Positions 1 through 6,580 of a stretch of DNA of 6,580 bases are shown here, in pieces. The position numbers were made by a program, and so were the translations under genes. Within the stretch, counting starts at the first letter, position 1, and each line of letters starts with the position of its first letter. This stretch comes from Bacteroidales bacterium (lineage in GTDB: Bacteria; Bacteroidota; Bacteroidia; Bacteroidales; UBA932). The DNA is taken from contig JAFZFL010000004.1 of the NCBI GenBank assembly GCA_017555925.1, forward strand, positions 1 to 6,580, given 5' to 3'. The notes beneath the pieces are model-generated. The model saw only the letters and a list, made by a program, of their open reading frames with translations, made no database searches and had not been told where the DNA came from.

Positions 1-476
1 GCTTGAGGTGCAAGGTTCAGAGTACATGTACGCAGTCTGTATAATGAATTTATCAGATCGAGAAGATGGTGTGCATGCTGCACAGAACTGTAAGGGCCAA
101 AATAGAGCGACCCGTCCTTAACAAAACGCCTTGTAAGAAACACCCTTGGGAATGGTTCACGCCTGATGCATATCCACGGATATGTTTTACCATCTTTCAA
201 CAAAATATTGTAACGGGGCTGATACTGCTTTATCAGATTGTTTTCCAACAGGAGGGCATCCTGCTCACTCCCTACAACGGTGTGTTCCAAATCTGCAATT
301 TTTGAAACAAGCACCCTTGTTTTACGGGTAAGGCGCTGCGGATCTGTAAAATATTGCATTACCCTTTTCCTCAGGTTCTTAGCCTTGCCTATGTATATGA
401 TTGTACCCTCCGAGTCCAAAAATCTATAAACTCCCGGATCCGAAGGCAATGTCCCTATTTTTTCTTTAAGATCCAT
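1..476 (-). CDS. uvrC: UvrC, excinuclease ABC subunit C (N-terminal part, runs off window)
   Basis: UvrC is the nuclease of bacterial nucleotide excision repair: recruited by UvrB at a lesion, it cuts the damaged strand on both sides. The 158 residues visible hold the whole GIY-YIG domain, which makes the 3' incision. Visible are GVY (15-17, a common variant of GIY), YIG (28-30), the basic KNLRKRV stretch with the presumed catalytic Arg (36-38), and LLLENNLIK with the presumed metal-binding Glu (E78). The UvrC signatures RYNILLKDGKTYPWI (88-102) and YFGPY (125-129) follow. The start MDLKEKIGTLPSDPGVY places the GIY motif at the usual distance from the N terminus. The reading frame stays open upstream of this ATG with no better start. 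The UvrB-binding region, the RNase H-like 5'-incision domain and the HhH tail would lie beyond base 1. It is divergent from the acyltransferase gene, 61 bp apart. The family assignment is firm. Confidence 0.96.
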   Translation of the reverse strand, partial: MDLKEKIGTLPSDPGVYRFLDSEGTIIYIGKAKNLRKRVMQYFTDPQRLTRKTRVLVSKIADLEHTVVGSEQDALLLENNLIKQYQPRYNILLKDGKTYPWICIRREPFPRVFLTRRFVKDGSLYFGPYSSVQHAHHLLDLINSLYRLRTCTLNLAPQ

Positions 477-494
477 AAAATTTACACTTGTTAG

Positions 495-513
495 CAAATT
501 TATTATAAATTTG
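495..513. promoter_or_regulatory. Palindromic bidirectional promoter core between uvrC and the acyltransferase gene
   Basis: CAAATTTAT (495-503), T (504) and ATAAATTTG (505-513) form a perfect 19-bp inverted repeat. Each arm ends in TAAATTTG, which matches the Bacteroidota -7 consensus TAnnTTTG: read on plus at 506-513 for the acyltransferase gene, and on minus at 502-495 for uvrC. The minus-strand box has a TTG (527-525) 22 bp upstream, close to the expected -33 spacing. The plus-strand box has only a weak upstream match (TTTA at 481-484). The boxes end 24 bp before the ATG at 538 and 18 bp before the ATG at 476, so both leaders would be very short. The motif match is seen directly; promoter activity is inferred. 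The symmetry would also suit binding by a dimeric regulator. Confidence 0.6.
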
Positions 514-537
514 TTGTCCGTAACCAAGGCATCCTGT

Positions 538-2391
538 ATGAGCACAAAATTAATCAATAATTCCCAAGTCAAAAATGCTTTAAAAATAAAAGGGTTCGCA
601 GGTTCCCTTATAGCAGGAGCAGCAATGCGCATTACCGGATTTAACAGAATAAACAGAATATATTCACATATTTCCGACTACAAAGGCATTGACTTTGCCA
701 ACAGTTTGATATCACATCTGAACATACAGTGCTGCTATAACCCGGCAGATTTGGAATACATACCCAAAACAGGCCCCTTCATTGTGGTTTCAAACCATCC
801 TTTTGGAGCTATCGACGGAATTATAATGTTGTCTCTTATTGGTAAAATAAGGCCTGACATCAAAGTTCTCACCAACTTTCTTCTCTCATACATACCCAAC
901 CTCGAAGAGGAGTTTTTCCCCGTAAATCCATTTACCTCCAATCCCGGTTTGAAAAGCAGCTTTGCCGGATTGAAAATGGCAATGGAGCATCTGCAGTCGG
1001 GAGGAGTGTTGGGTCTGTTCCCGTCGGGAGAAGTATCATCCAACAACAATAAAGAGAGGGTTGTCAAGGATATTGAGTGGCAAAAATCCATTATCAAACT
1101 CATACAAAATGCAGAAGTTCCTGTTGTACCTATATTCTTTAGCGGACAGAATTCTGCCCTTTTCCATTTTCTTGGCAAGATTCACCCGATGCTGAGAACA
1201 GTAAGGCTGCCTCACGAACTCTCCAACAAGAAGAACAAGAATATAATTATAAAGATTGGTTCGCCTGTAAATGTGGCGGCCATTAAGGAGTATGACTCCG
1301 TAAAGAGTCTTGGTGACTATCTCTACAACAGAACATACGCCCTTGAAGGTGAAATAAATTATGACGATTACCCTCCTCAGCTCTCTCTACGGAATATTAT
1401 AAAAGCAAGCAAGAATATTGTCTCCAATGGCAAAAATGCAATATTGGAAGATACCTCCTGCCAACAGATTGACCAGCCCGTTGCAAAAGAGATTCTACAA
1501 CAGGAGATTACTGCCATTGAAGATTGCAGGCTCTTTACCGTAAGGAAATATTATTGTTACTTGGCTGATATTGAACGTATTCCAAATCTTATAAAAGAGA
1601 TAGGCATAAGACGTGAGATGGCTTTCAGGGCTGTGGGAGAGGGTACAGGAAAGAGCATAGATCTGGATAATTATGACACTTACTACAAACATCTTATTCT
1701 TTGGGACAGCGAAGAAAATGCTCTTGTTGGAGCCTACAGATTGGGAATAGGAAGTGAGATAATAGAGAAATATGGGCGGAAAGGGTTCTACAGCAACTCA
1801 TTGTTCAGATACAAGCCGGCCTTCAAGTTCCAGTTGGCAAAGTCACTGGAGTTGGGACGCTCATTTGTCTCATTGGAGTATCAGAAAGACCCTCTTGCAC
1901 TTATGTTGCTTATAAAAGGTATCTTCTACACTGTTATAAGATATAAAGATTTAAGATACCTGCTCGGGCCTGTTAGCATCAGCTCTTCATATCCCATTTT
2001 TTACAGGAGTCTCATGGTATATTATCTTAAAACTGCTCACTCCGCTCCACAATACAGCAGCATGATAACGCCAAGATGCCCGTTCAAACCAAATTACTAT
2101 AAGGTAAACCCGCAATCACTTCTTCAACATAAAACCACTTCATTGGAGAAATTTGACCGCTTCTTACTAAAGTTAAGTGACGGACAATACCGGATGCCTA
2201 CACTCCTTAAAAAGTATTTGAAAATAAATGCACGTATTGTAGACTACAATGTAGATCCCGATTTCAATTACTGTATAGACGGGTTGATTATGCTTACTCT
2301 TAACGAGGTGCCACACAGCGAGATTGATGCGCTCTCTAAAGAGTTCAGCAATAAAGAGGAGATATACAAAAGATTTGACATCTCATTTTAG
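538..2391 (+). CDS. Bifunctional O-/N-acyltransferase of amino-acid lipid synthesis, OlsF-type (PlsC-like + GNAT)
   Basis: This 617-residue cytoplasmic, membrane-associated enzyme probably builds acylated amino-acid lipids. Its N-terminal half (about 60-270) is a PlsC-like acyltransferase: SNHPFGAIDG carries the catalytic His (H87) and Asp (D93), FPSGE lies at 161-165, and VPVVPIFFSG (from 194) matches the last family motif. Its C-terminal half (about 330-617) is the OlsB-type GNAT domain, with FRAVGEGTG (363-371), DLDNYD (375-380), HLILWD (385-390) and VGAYRLG (397-403). In OlsF of Serratia and Flavobacterium the C-terminal domain N-acylates ornithine with a 3-hydroxyacyl chain and the N-terminal domain O-acylates the product. 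In Bacteroides thetaiotaomicron separate GlsB and GlsA proteins do the same for glycine. The amino acid used here (ornithine, glycine or another) cannot be read from sequence. An in-frame TTG at 511 lies inside the candidate -7 box, so I chose the ATG at 538. The gene converges on the next one, 7 bp away. Confidence 0.9.
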   Translation: MSTKLINNSQVKNALKIKGFAGSLIAGAAMRITGFNRINRIYSHISDYKGIDFANSLISHLNIQCCYNPADLEYIPKTGPFIVVSNHPFGAIDGIIMLSLIGKIRPDIKVLTNFLLSYIPNLEEEFFPVNPFTSNPGLKSSFAGLKMAMEHLQSGGVLGLFPSGEVSSNNNKERVVKDIEWQKSIIKLIQNAEVPVVPIFFSGQNSALFHFLGKIHPMLRTVRLPHELSNKKNKNIIIKIGSPVNVAAIKEYDSVKSLGDYLYNRTYALEGEINYDDYPPQLSLRNIIKASKNIVSNGKNAILEDTSCQQIDQPVAKEILQQEITAIEDCRLFTVRKYYCYLADIERIPNLIKEIGIRREMAFRAVGEGTGKSIDLDNYDTYYKHLILWDSEENALVGAYRLGIGSEIIEKYGRKGFYSNSLFRYKPAFKFQLAKSLELGRSFVSLEYQKDPLALMLLIKGIFYTVIRYKDLRYLLGPVSISSSYPIFYRSLMVYYLKTAHSAPQYSSMITPRCPFKPNYYKVNPQSLLQHKTTSLEKFDRFLLKLSDGQYRMPTLLKKYLKINARIVDYNVDPDFNYCIDGLIMLTLNEVPHSEIDALSKEFSNKEEIYKRFDISF

Positions 2392-2404
2392 CCGCACTCT
2401 AAAA
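2386..2404. repeat. Small inverted repeat spanning both convergent stop codons
   Basis: TTTTAG (2386-2391) and CTAAAA (2399-2404) are a perfect 6-bp inverted repeat around a 7-base loop. Each arm contains the stop codon of one of the two convergent genes, since both end in a TTT Phe codon followed by TAG. The stem is almost all A/T, so it would be weak, but it is the only hairpin-like element between the genes and could serve as a poor two-way terminator. It may simply reflect the shared Phe-TAG ending. Confidence 0.25.
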
Positions 2405-5371
2405 CATTGAAGTGCTGAAGAGCAGTGCAAAATGGTTCTCGTTGCCAGGATCGTTTGTCCGCGCATATCTTACTCCTACACTTACAGGCACTCCTATCTT
2501 GAAGAGGAAACCGTCTACAAGAAGATCTGTACCGAATGAGCTTAACACAATGTTCCCTTTTCCACCCTTTAAACAGGCATAATCGACAAAAGGAATTATT
2601 TGCAGACGTTTGAAGTAGCCCACAAATCCAAGATTCAACCCTTTAAAATTTATTGGAATCGCATAATCTGCAGAGACTTTGTAAAAATTGTCTGAATAGT
2701 ATGTTTCACATCCGCGCGGCATACTTACAAGATTCTCCAGATAGTAATACTTGTCCTGTGACATTTGTTTCTGGTATGCAAAGCCCACTCTTAATCCCTG
2801 CTTTACATCTATTCCCGGAAGATATGCGTATGTATTTAAAGCAGCCACTGAACCAAAGTTCTCTGCACCGTTGGGCGAAACAGATCCGCTTACAGCCACA
2901 TTGAAGCCCCACATTGGGAAGATTGCCGCAGTTGCAACCGGAAGCATCTGATAATACTGCAAGACATAACCTATCTGATGGCGTGACAGATATTTACCCC
3001 TCTCCTGGCTATAAAACCTGTTATTGTCAAATTTCCATAATACTTGAGGCACAAGCCCCCTCTGCCACCCCCTGCTGTTGAATTTGAGTGGCAAATAGCT
3101 CCTGACCACCAACTCAAAGAGAGGATCTCCGGTATCCTTCACATCAACAAAGAGAGTCCCGGCATCTATTACCTTGCTCTGCAGCCTGCTCTCACTGTTA
3201 TAATGGGCTTCAACCTTGAATACCGGATACCACCCCCTGTACTCAAATGAGGCGTGTCCGGCATGAAATCCCTTCCTATACGAATATCCTACCATTCCCA
3301 CCGCTGTTCCAAGAGTATTCTGGGAGTAGAGAGTCACTCCTGCAGAGACTGCATCATACAGATGATCAAAACTCATCTGCATAATCTTGTCCACATTGTA
3401 ATAGACAGGAGCCCAAGAGTGTACTCTGAAAAAATGCGCACCCTTACGGTATGGTCCAGATTCATAACTGATTGGGGAGCTGGTGCTGTCGGGAAGAGTA
3501 TGATTACTCCTGAAATACTCCTTTGCCTGCTTCTGGAGCATCTCCGCCACAGGATAGACAAAGCGGTTTTTTATCACTCCATTCTCAAGATAGAGATCAT
3601 TCTCCTTTGTAATATCCTCAATTTTTGTGTAGACAGGATACTCTCCCTGCACCTCAAGATTACTGTAATAGAGTTTTCCATTACCTGTTTTAGGATAATG
3701 TGACGCAAAACGGGCATTGGTCAGGCGTTTGAGAGAGCACTCCTGAGGATCAAATGAGTAGATGTTGTTTACACCATCCAGGTCTGATTCAAAATAGAGT
3801 TCGCCACCACTGCTCCCAAGTGCGCGGATTATACTGTGCTGCTCATCTATAACCCGTTCCCACCTGGCATCTGCCTCTCCCTGATTCTCAACATTTTTCA
3901 GATTTGCAACATCTGAAGAGAAGAGGCCCATACCCTTATCTGTTATTATCAGGGCATATAACATATTTCCCATCCATACACACTCGGTAAACTGTCCGCC
4001 GAATGGTGCAGGAGTTGAACAGAGCCTGTTCTGGGGATTATGTGCATCTAAAACAACAAGATTTGAATTGCCTCCATGAGTATACTCAATTACAGATATT
4101 GAATCGGCTGTTGTACTCAATGCAGGATTATTATATGACTCCCCTTTAGTATGTCTTGTAATCTTCCCACTCTCTATTTCGTAAGAAAAAAGATCATTAT
4201 ATGATGCCATTCCCCATCTCTCATCGCCTACACTTTCAGTGTAATAGATCTTTCCGGAAGAGTATTGCAGATTGCCGGTTGACGAGGCAAACGGGCGCAA
4301 ACGTTTTTCTCCTTTTGGGTTCTCCTTAAGGAACTCTTCTGAATCGGATATGAGAACAAGAGAGGCAGGAGCATCATAAGAATATCTCACAGCTATAATG
4401 GAGTCCATACCCACAACAACCTGGTTATAATATTTTCTGTAATATCTGCTTCTCTTTATAGGAAACTCTACCGGCTCCGTAAACTCTCCCCTTGCCGCAT
4501 CATCCGCCATCCACCATTTCGCATGATAAGCGAAGGCAGCCTTTGCAAGATCCTTCATCTTATAACCGGTAAGAGCTTTATGACCTGCATTTATAACATT
4601 TGGATTATAGAAATGACTGACATAATAGTTAAGCATCTTGCCTGTATAGCAATACTCACCCGATATACCTCTACCGGCAGATACCATAACATAGCCCAAC
4701 GGATATACACTTGGCGTATAGTTTCTGTTTGAACCATACCTCCATCTGTTCCAGTCACCATACTCCCCACTAAGTACAGATGTTCTGTAATACTCCAGGA
4801 ATGAGGCGCTTCTGCCCCTTCCGCTCTCACTCAATTCTGTTTCGGCAACCACAGCATCACCCTCAAACATCCATCTTGAACCATATACCCCACAACCCAA
4901 ACCGGTAATCTGTTCACCAAGTAACCAGTCAAGAGGTTTGAAGACCCCTTTTGTAAATGCATTCATCTGGCCGATATGACGGCTCTCATGCAGCACCAGC
5001 TGCTCATCCCACCTTTGGGGATAGAGGTTGTTGGCAGGAGGCATTGTATATAATTCAACCCTTTTGGGCGCCCATGTCACCATTCCGTTGCTTTGGACAG
5101 AAAAGGAGTGCAGCAGAACAGGTATAGGACGCGGATCTGCCAATACACCTGCCATAACATATGGTCTGTAACTCTCCAGAAGATTTGCATAACGGAGTGC
5201 CATTGAATCAAGTCCTCTTGGATATATAACCTTATAATTACTGCTTTTAATCACATCCCATCTTACTCCCGACGGATCCTCGCCAGTCAAATAGAACTGT
5301 CCATTGGCAGATGTACAGAAGAGTATCATGAACATGATACAACCGGTTAGCGCAGCACAATAATTTTTCAT
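2399..5371 (-). CDS. Putative outer-membrane protein: HExxH metalloprotease-like domain, TolB-like propeller and C-terminal beta-barrel
   Basis: This is a 990-residue exported protein. Residues 1-24 form a Sec signal peptide (hydrophobic stretch 6-20, likely cleavage SANG|Q); the Cys at 19 is preceded by Phe and is a poor lipobox, so it is probably not a lipoprotein. Residues 25-300 resemble the peptidase MA-like zinc domain: LVLHESRHIGQ carries HExxH (H128, E129, H132), and WMFEGDAVVAETE (167-178) offers a downstream third ligand (E170 the likeliest). Residues 310-590 contain propeller-like strand repeats, clearest at LYFESDLDGVNNIYSFD (525-541), followed by LKRLT, in the TolB/PD40 style. 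From about 665 to the end, alternating aromatic and polar strands with tight turns and a terminal Phe (STSMF) suggest an outer-membrane beta-barrel. Proteins of this plan are often called TolB-like translocation proteins in Bacteroidota, with no established role; protease activity is inference. It is divergent from the Na/Pi transporter gene and converges on the acyltransferase gene. Confidence 0.85.
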   Translation of the reverse strand: MKNYCAALTGCIMFMILFCTSANGQFYLTGEDPSGVRWDVIKSSNYKVIYPRGLDSMALRYANLLESYRPYVMAGVLADPRPIPVLLHSFSVQSNGMVTWAPKRVELYTMPPANNLYPQRWDEQLVLHESRHIGQMNAFTKGVFKPLDWLLGEQITGLGCGVYGSRWMFEGDAVVAETELSESGRGRSASFLEYYRTSVLSGEYGDWNRWRYGSNRNYTPSVYPLGYVMVSAGRGISGEYCYTGKMLNYYVSHFYNPNVINAGHKALTGYKMKDLAKAAFAYHAKWWMADDAARGEFTEPVEFPIKRSRYYRKYYNQVVVGMDSIIAVRYSYDAPASLVLISDSEEFLKENPKGEKRLRPFASSTGNLQYSSGKIYYTESVGDERWGMASYNDLFSYEIESGKITRHTKGESYNNPALSTTADSISVIEYTHGGNSNLVVLDAHNPQNRLCSTPAPFGGQFTECVWMGNMLYALIITDKGMGLFSSDVANLKNVENQGEADARWERVIDEQHSIIRALGSSGGELYFESDLDGVNNIYSFDPQECSLKRLTNARFASHYPKTGNGKLYYSNLEVQGEYPVYTKIEDITKENDLYLENGVIKNRFVYPVAEMLQKQAKEYFRSNHTLPDSTSSPISYESGPYRKGAHFFRVHSWAPVYYNVDKIMQMSFDHLYDAVSAGVTLYSQNTLGTAVGMVGYSYRKGFHAGHASFEYRGWYPVFKVEAHYNSESRLQSKVIDAGTLFVDVKDTGDPLFELVVRSYLPLKFNSRGWQRGLVPQVLWKFDNNRFYSQERGKYLSRHQIGYVLQYYQMLPVATAAIFPMWGFNVAVSGSVSPNGAENFGSVAALNTYAYLPGIDVKQGLRVGFAYQKQMSQDKYYYLENLVSMPRGCETYYSDNFYKVSADYAIPINFKGLNLGFVGYFKRLQIIPFVDYACLKGGKGNIVLSSFGTDLLVDGFLFKIGVPVSVGVRYARTNDPGNENHFALLFSTSMF
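5323..5340. repeat. 18-bp palindrome inside the signal-peptide codons
   Basis: GTATCATG (5323-5330), AA, CATGATAC (5333-5340) is a perfect inverted repeat with 8-bp arms. It covers the codons for residues 11-16 (C-I-M-F-M-I) of the 990-residue protein, beginning about 31 bases into the coding sequence. In the mRNA it could fold as a 7-bp stem with a GUUC tetraloop; in DNA it has the form of an operator. It may be chance. No second copy was seen in the window. Confidence 0.4.
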
Positions 5372-5378
5372 CAGAAAA

Positions 5379-5407
5379 TTGGAGATTTAAATAATAGCTC
5401 CCTCCAA
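5379..5407 (-). promoter_or_regulatory. Possible stem-loop in the leader of the 990-residue protein gene
   Basis: TTGGAG (5379-5384) and CTCCAA (5402-5407) are complementary 6-bp arms around a 17-base loop. In the minus-strand transcript the 3' arm ends 7 bases before the start codon, so the stem would sit directly in the initiation region. The purine-rich TTGGAGGGAG is about 30 bases from the ATG, too far to act as a normal ribosome binding site, and it is partly paired. A structural or regulatory role is inference. Confidence 0.25.
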
Positions 5408-5437
5408 ATTGTTAAGTTTTTGTTTCTTAATTGTTAA
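5407..5437. repeat. Two direct copies of AATTGTTAA, 22 bp apart
   Basis: AATTGTTAA occurs at 5407-5415 and again at 5429-5437, start to start 22 bp, about two helical turns, so both copies face the same side of the DNA. They lie between the candidate -7 box of the 990-residue protein gene and its start codon. That placement would suit a repressor site, but the region is very AT-rich and a coincidence is possible. Confidence 0.3.
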
Positions 5438-5448
5438 AAAATGCCTTG

Positions 5449-5456
5449 CAAATATA
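5449..5456 (-). promoter_or_regulatory. Candidate -7 box for the 990-residue outer-membrane protein gene
   Basis: On the minus strand, 5456-5449 reads TATATTTG, a full match to the Bacteroidota -7 consensus TAnnTTTG. A start a few bases downstream would give a leader of roughly 70 bases holding the direct repeats and the stem-loop. No good TTG is present at the expected -33 distance; the nearest TTTG (5487-5484) is 27 bp away, too far. So the support is the -7 box alone. Confidence 0.4.
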
Positions 5457-5496
5457 ACAAATGTAATCTTTATATTTCTACTTCAAATTAATGAAT

Positions 5497-5504
5497 TATC
5501 TTTG
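5497..5504 (+). promoter_or_regulatory. Candidate -7 box for the Na/Pi cotransporter gene
   Basis: TATCTTTG at 5497-5504 matches the Bacteroidota -7 consensus TAnnTTTG and ends 17 bp before the ATG at 5522, implying a leader of only about 10 bases. A weak -33-like TTTC (5475-5478) lies 18 bp upstream. No Shine-Dalgarno sequence stands between the box and the ATG, as is usual in this phylum. Confidence 0.5.
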
Positions 5505-5521
5505 CGGAAACATTTCATACG

Positions 5522-6580
5522 ATGGGTATAATTTTTAACATTCTAACTCTTTTAGGCTCTTTAGGTCTCTTCCTTTATGGTATGACTCTAATGAGCGAAG
5601 CACTTCAGAAAGTAGCCGGAGACAAGTTGAGGAACATTCTGGCTGCAATGACATCCAACTCATTCAGCAGAATTATTACAGGTCTGTTCATAACTGCAGT
5701 AATACAATCATCAAGTGCCACAACCGTAATGGTAGTAAGTTTTGTAAACGCAGGTCTGCTATCATTGGTTCAATCAATTGGTGTTATAATGGGTGCCAAT
5801 ATAGGTACAACAATGACAGCCTGGCTAATATCACTTCTTGGATTTAAAGCGGACATATCAATACTTGCCATTCCATTGATTGCCTTTGGATTTGCATTCA
5901 TGATGTTCAAATCAAACAAGAAGAAATCAATTGGAGAACTTATTATAGGTTTCTCGTTGCTGTTCTTGGGATTAAGTTTCCTTAAAGATTCAGTTCCGGA
6001 TTTGCAGAACTCACCGGAGGTGTTGGCATTCCTTCAAAAATGGACAAATTTTGGATTTGGATCTACGCTGATGTTTGTCTTTATAGGAACGATACTTACT
6101 ATAGTACTGCAATCATCCAGTGCCACCATGGCCCTCACATTGGTGATGTGCAACAACGGATGGATACCGTTTGAAATGGGAGCAGCAATGGTTCTTGGAG
6201 AGAATATAGGTACAACCATTACAGCCAATATAGCAGCATCGGTTGCCAATGTTTCGGCACGAAGAGCCGCTATGGCCCACTCTGTTTTTAACCTGTTTGG
6301 TGTAATCTGGGTTTTGGTTCTGTTCAAGCCATTCCTTATATTGGTTTCCAAAATTATTATGGCAATGGGTCTTGACAATCCGTTGGTTGCAGGGGCTTCA
6401 TCCAACTCAACCCTCTACGCAATATCAATGGTACATACACTCTTCAACGTATGCAACGCATTGATTCTGGTATGGTTTACCAATCAGATCGCACAACTTG
6501 TCACTAAGATAATCAAAGGCAAGAAAGAGGAGGAGGTATTCCGCTTGCAGTATATTCATGGAGGTCTCCTTAATACTGCC
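5522..6580 (+). CDS. Na+/phosphate cotransporter family protein (NptA/YjbB type), C-terminal part beyond window
   Basis: This inner-membrane protein belongs to the Na/Pi cotransporter (PF02690, SLC34-like) family, which couples Na+ to inorganic phosphate movement. The frame stays open for 353 codons to the window edge. Two inverted-topology repeats are clear: QSSSATT (62-68) followed by GANIGTT (91-97), and QSSSATM (197-203) followed by GENIGTT (226-232). The QSSS motifs are the substrate-binding hallmark of the family. About eight hydrophobic segments lie in residues 1-325, and AHSVFNLFG (252-260) and VHTLFNV (304-310) are also family-typical. The charged stretch KGKKEEEVFRLQYIHGGLLNTA (from 332) begins the cytoplasmic tail, which in bacterial members usually becomes a PhoU-like helical domain of about 200 residues, here cut off. 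The start is firm: MGIIFNILTLLGSLGLFLYGM is the usual N terminus of the family. Direction of transport (uptake or efflux, as for YjbB) cannot be decided. Confidence 0.94.
   Translation, partial: MGIIFNILTLLGSLGLFLYGMTLMSEALQKVAGDKLRNILAAMTSNSFSRIITGLFITAVIQSSSATTVMVVSFVNAGLLSLVQSIGVIMGANIGTTMTAWLISLLGFKADISILAIPLIAFGFAFMMFKSNKKKSIGELIIGFSLLFLGLSFLKDSVPDLQNSPEVLAFLQKWTNFGFGSTLMFVFIGTILTIVLQSSSATMALTLVMCNNGWIPFEMGAAMVLGENIGTTITANIAASVANVSARRAAMAHSVFNLFGVIWVLVLFKPFLILVSKIIMAMGLDNPLVAGASSNSTLYAISMVHTLFNVCNALILVWFTNQIAQLVTKIIKGKKEEEVFRLQYIHGGLLNTA

Noticed and set aside
66..429. Two short plus-strand reading frames (66-305 and 238-429)
   Set aside because: They lie antisense to the conserved UvrC coding sequence and have no recognisable features.
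511..537. TTG start giving a nine-residue N-terminal extension of the acyltransferase
   Set aside because: The TTG lies inside the candidate -7 box, so it would be upstream of the transcript start; the ATG at 538 gives a normal protein start.
735..1178. 147-codon minus-strand reading frame
   Set aside because: It is antisense to the conserved acyltransferase motifs, which fix the true frame.
3254..3703. 149-codon plus-strand reading frame
   Set aside because: It is opposite the 990-residue gene, whose frame is continuous from signal peptide to terminal Phe; the translation resembles no protein family.
5315..5371. Lipoprotein signal at Cys19 of the 990-residue protein
   Set aside because: Phe directly precedes the Cys, which does not fit the lipobox; cleavage by signal peptidase I after SANG is more likely.
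6034..6405. 123-codon minus-strand reading frame
   Set aside because: It overlaps the second QSSS/GENIGTT repeat of the Na/Pi cotransporter on the other strand, so it is a shadow.
1..6580. Mobile element, defence island, CRISPR array, tRNA or rRNA
   Set aside because: No transposase or integrase, no repeat-spacer pattern, no cloverleaf or rRNA-like sequence was seen; the window is filled by four ordinary genes and two short divergent gaps.

Overview
This window looks like chromosomal DNA of a Bacteroidota bacterium, most likely of the order Bacteroidales. The sequence evidence is promoter-like TAnnTTTG boxes upstream of the genes, no clear Shine-Dalgarno sequence at their starts, moderately AT-rich DNA, and protein types typical of that group: a fused aminolipid acyltransferase, a large TolB-like outer-membrane protein, and a Na/Pi cotransporter that appears to lead into a PhoU-like tail. 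Nothing in the sequence fixes the genus.

Layout: (1) 1-476, minus strand: the N-terminal 158 residues of the nucleotide excision repair nuclease subunit UvrC, cut by the window edge. (2) 477-537: a short divergent intergenic region with a perfect 19-bp palindrome whose two arms each form a Bacteroidota -7 box, one for each direction. (3) 538-2391, plus strand: a 617-residue two-domain protein, PlsC-like O-acyltransferase followed by an OlsB-type GNAT N-acyltransferase. This is the architecture of OlsF, which makes acylated amino-acid lipids (ornithine or glycine lipids) from start to finish. (4) 2399-5371, minus strand, convergent with the previous gene and only 7 bp from it: a 990-residue exported protein with an HExxH metalloprotease-like domain, a TolB-like beta-propeller and a C-terminal outer-membrane beta-barrel. 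(5) 5372-5521: a 150-bp AT-rich divergent intergenic region with candidate promoters for both flanking genes and small repeats in the leader of the large gene. (6) 5522 to the end, plus strand: a Na+/phosphate cotransporter, truncated by the window edge just where its cytoplasmic tail begins.

The four genes do not form one pathway. They alternate in orientation as two divergent pairs, and each appears to be its own transcription unit. Two of them concern the envelope: the acyltransferase changes membrane lipid composition and the 990-residue protein probably sits in the outer membrane. No RNA gene, mobile element, CRISPR array or defence system was seen. The least characterised item is the protease/propeller/barrel protein; the most striking non-coding items are the symmetric bidirectional promoter at 495-513 and an 18-bp palindrome within the signal-peptide codons at 5323-5340.
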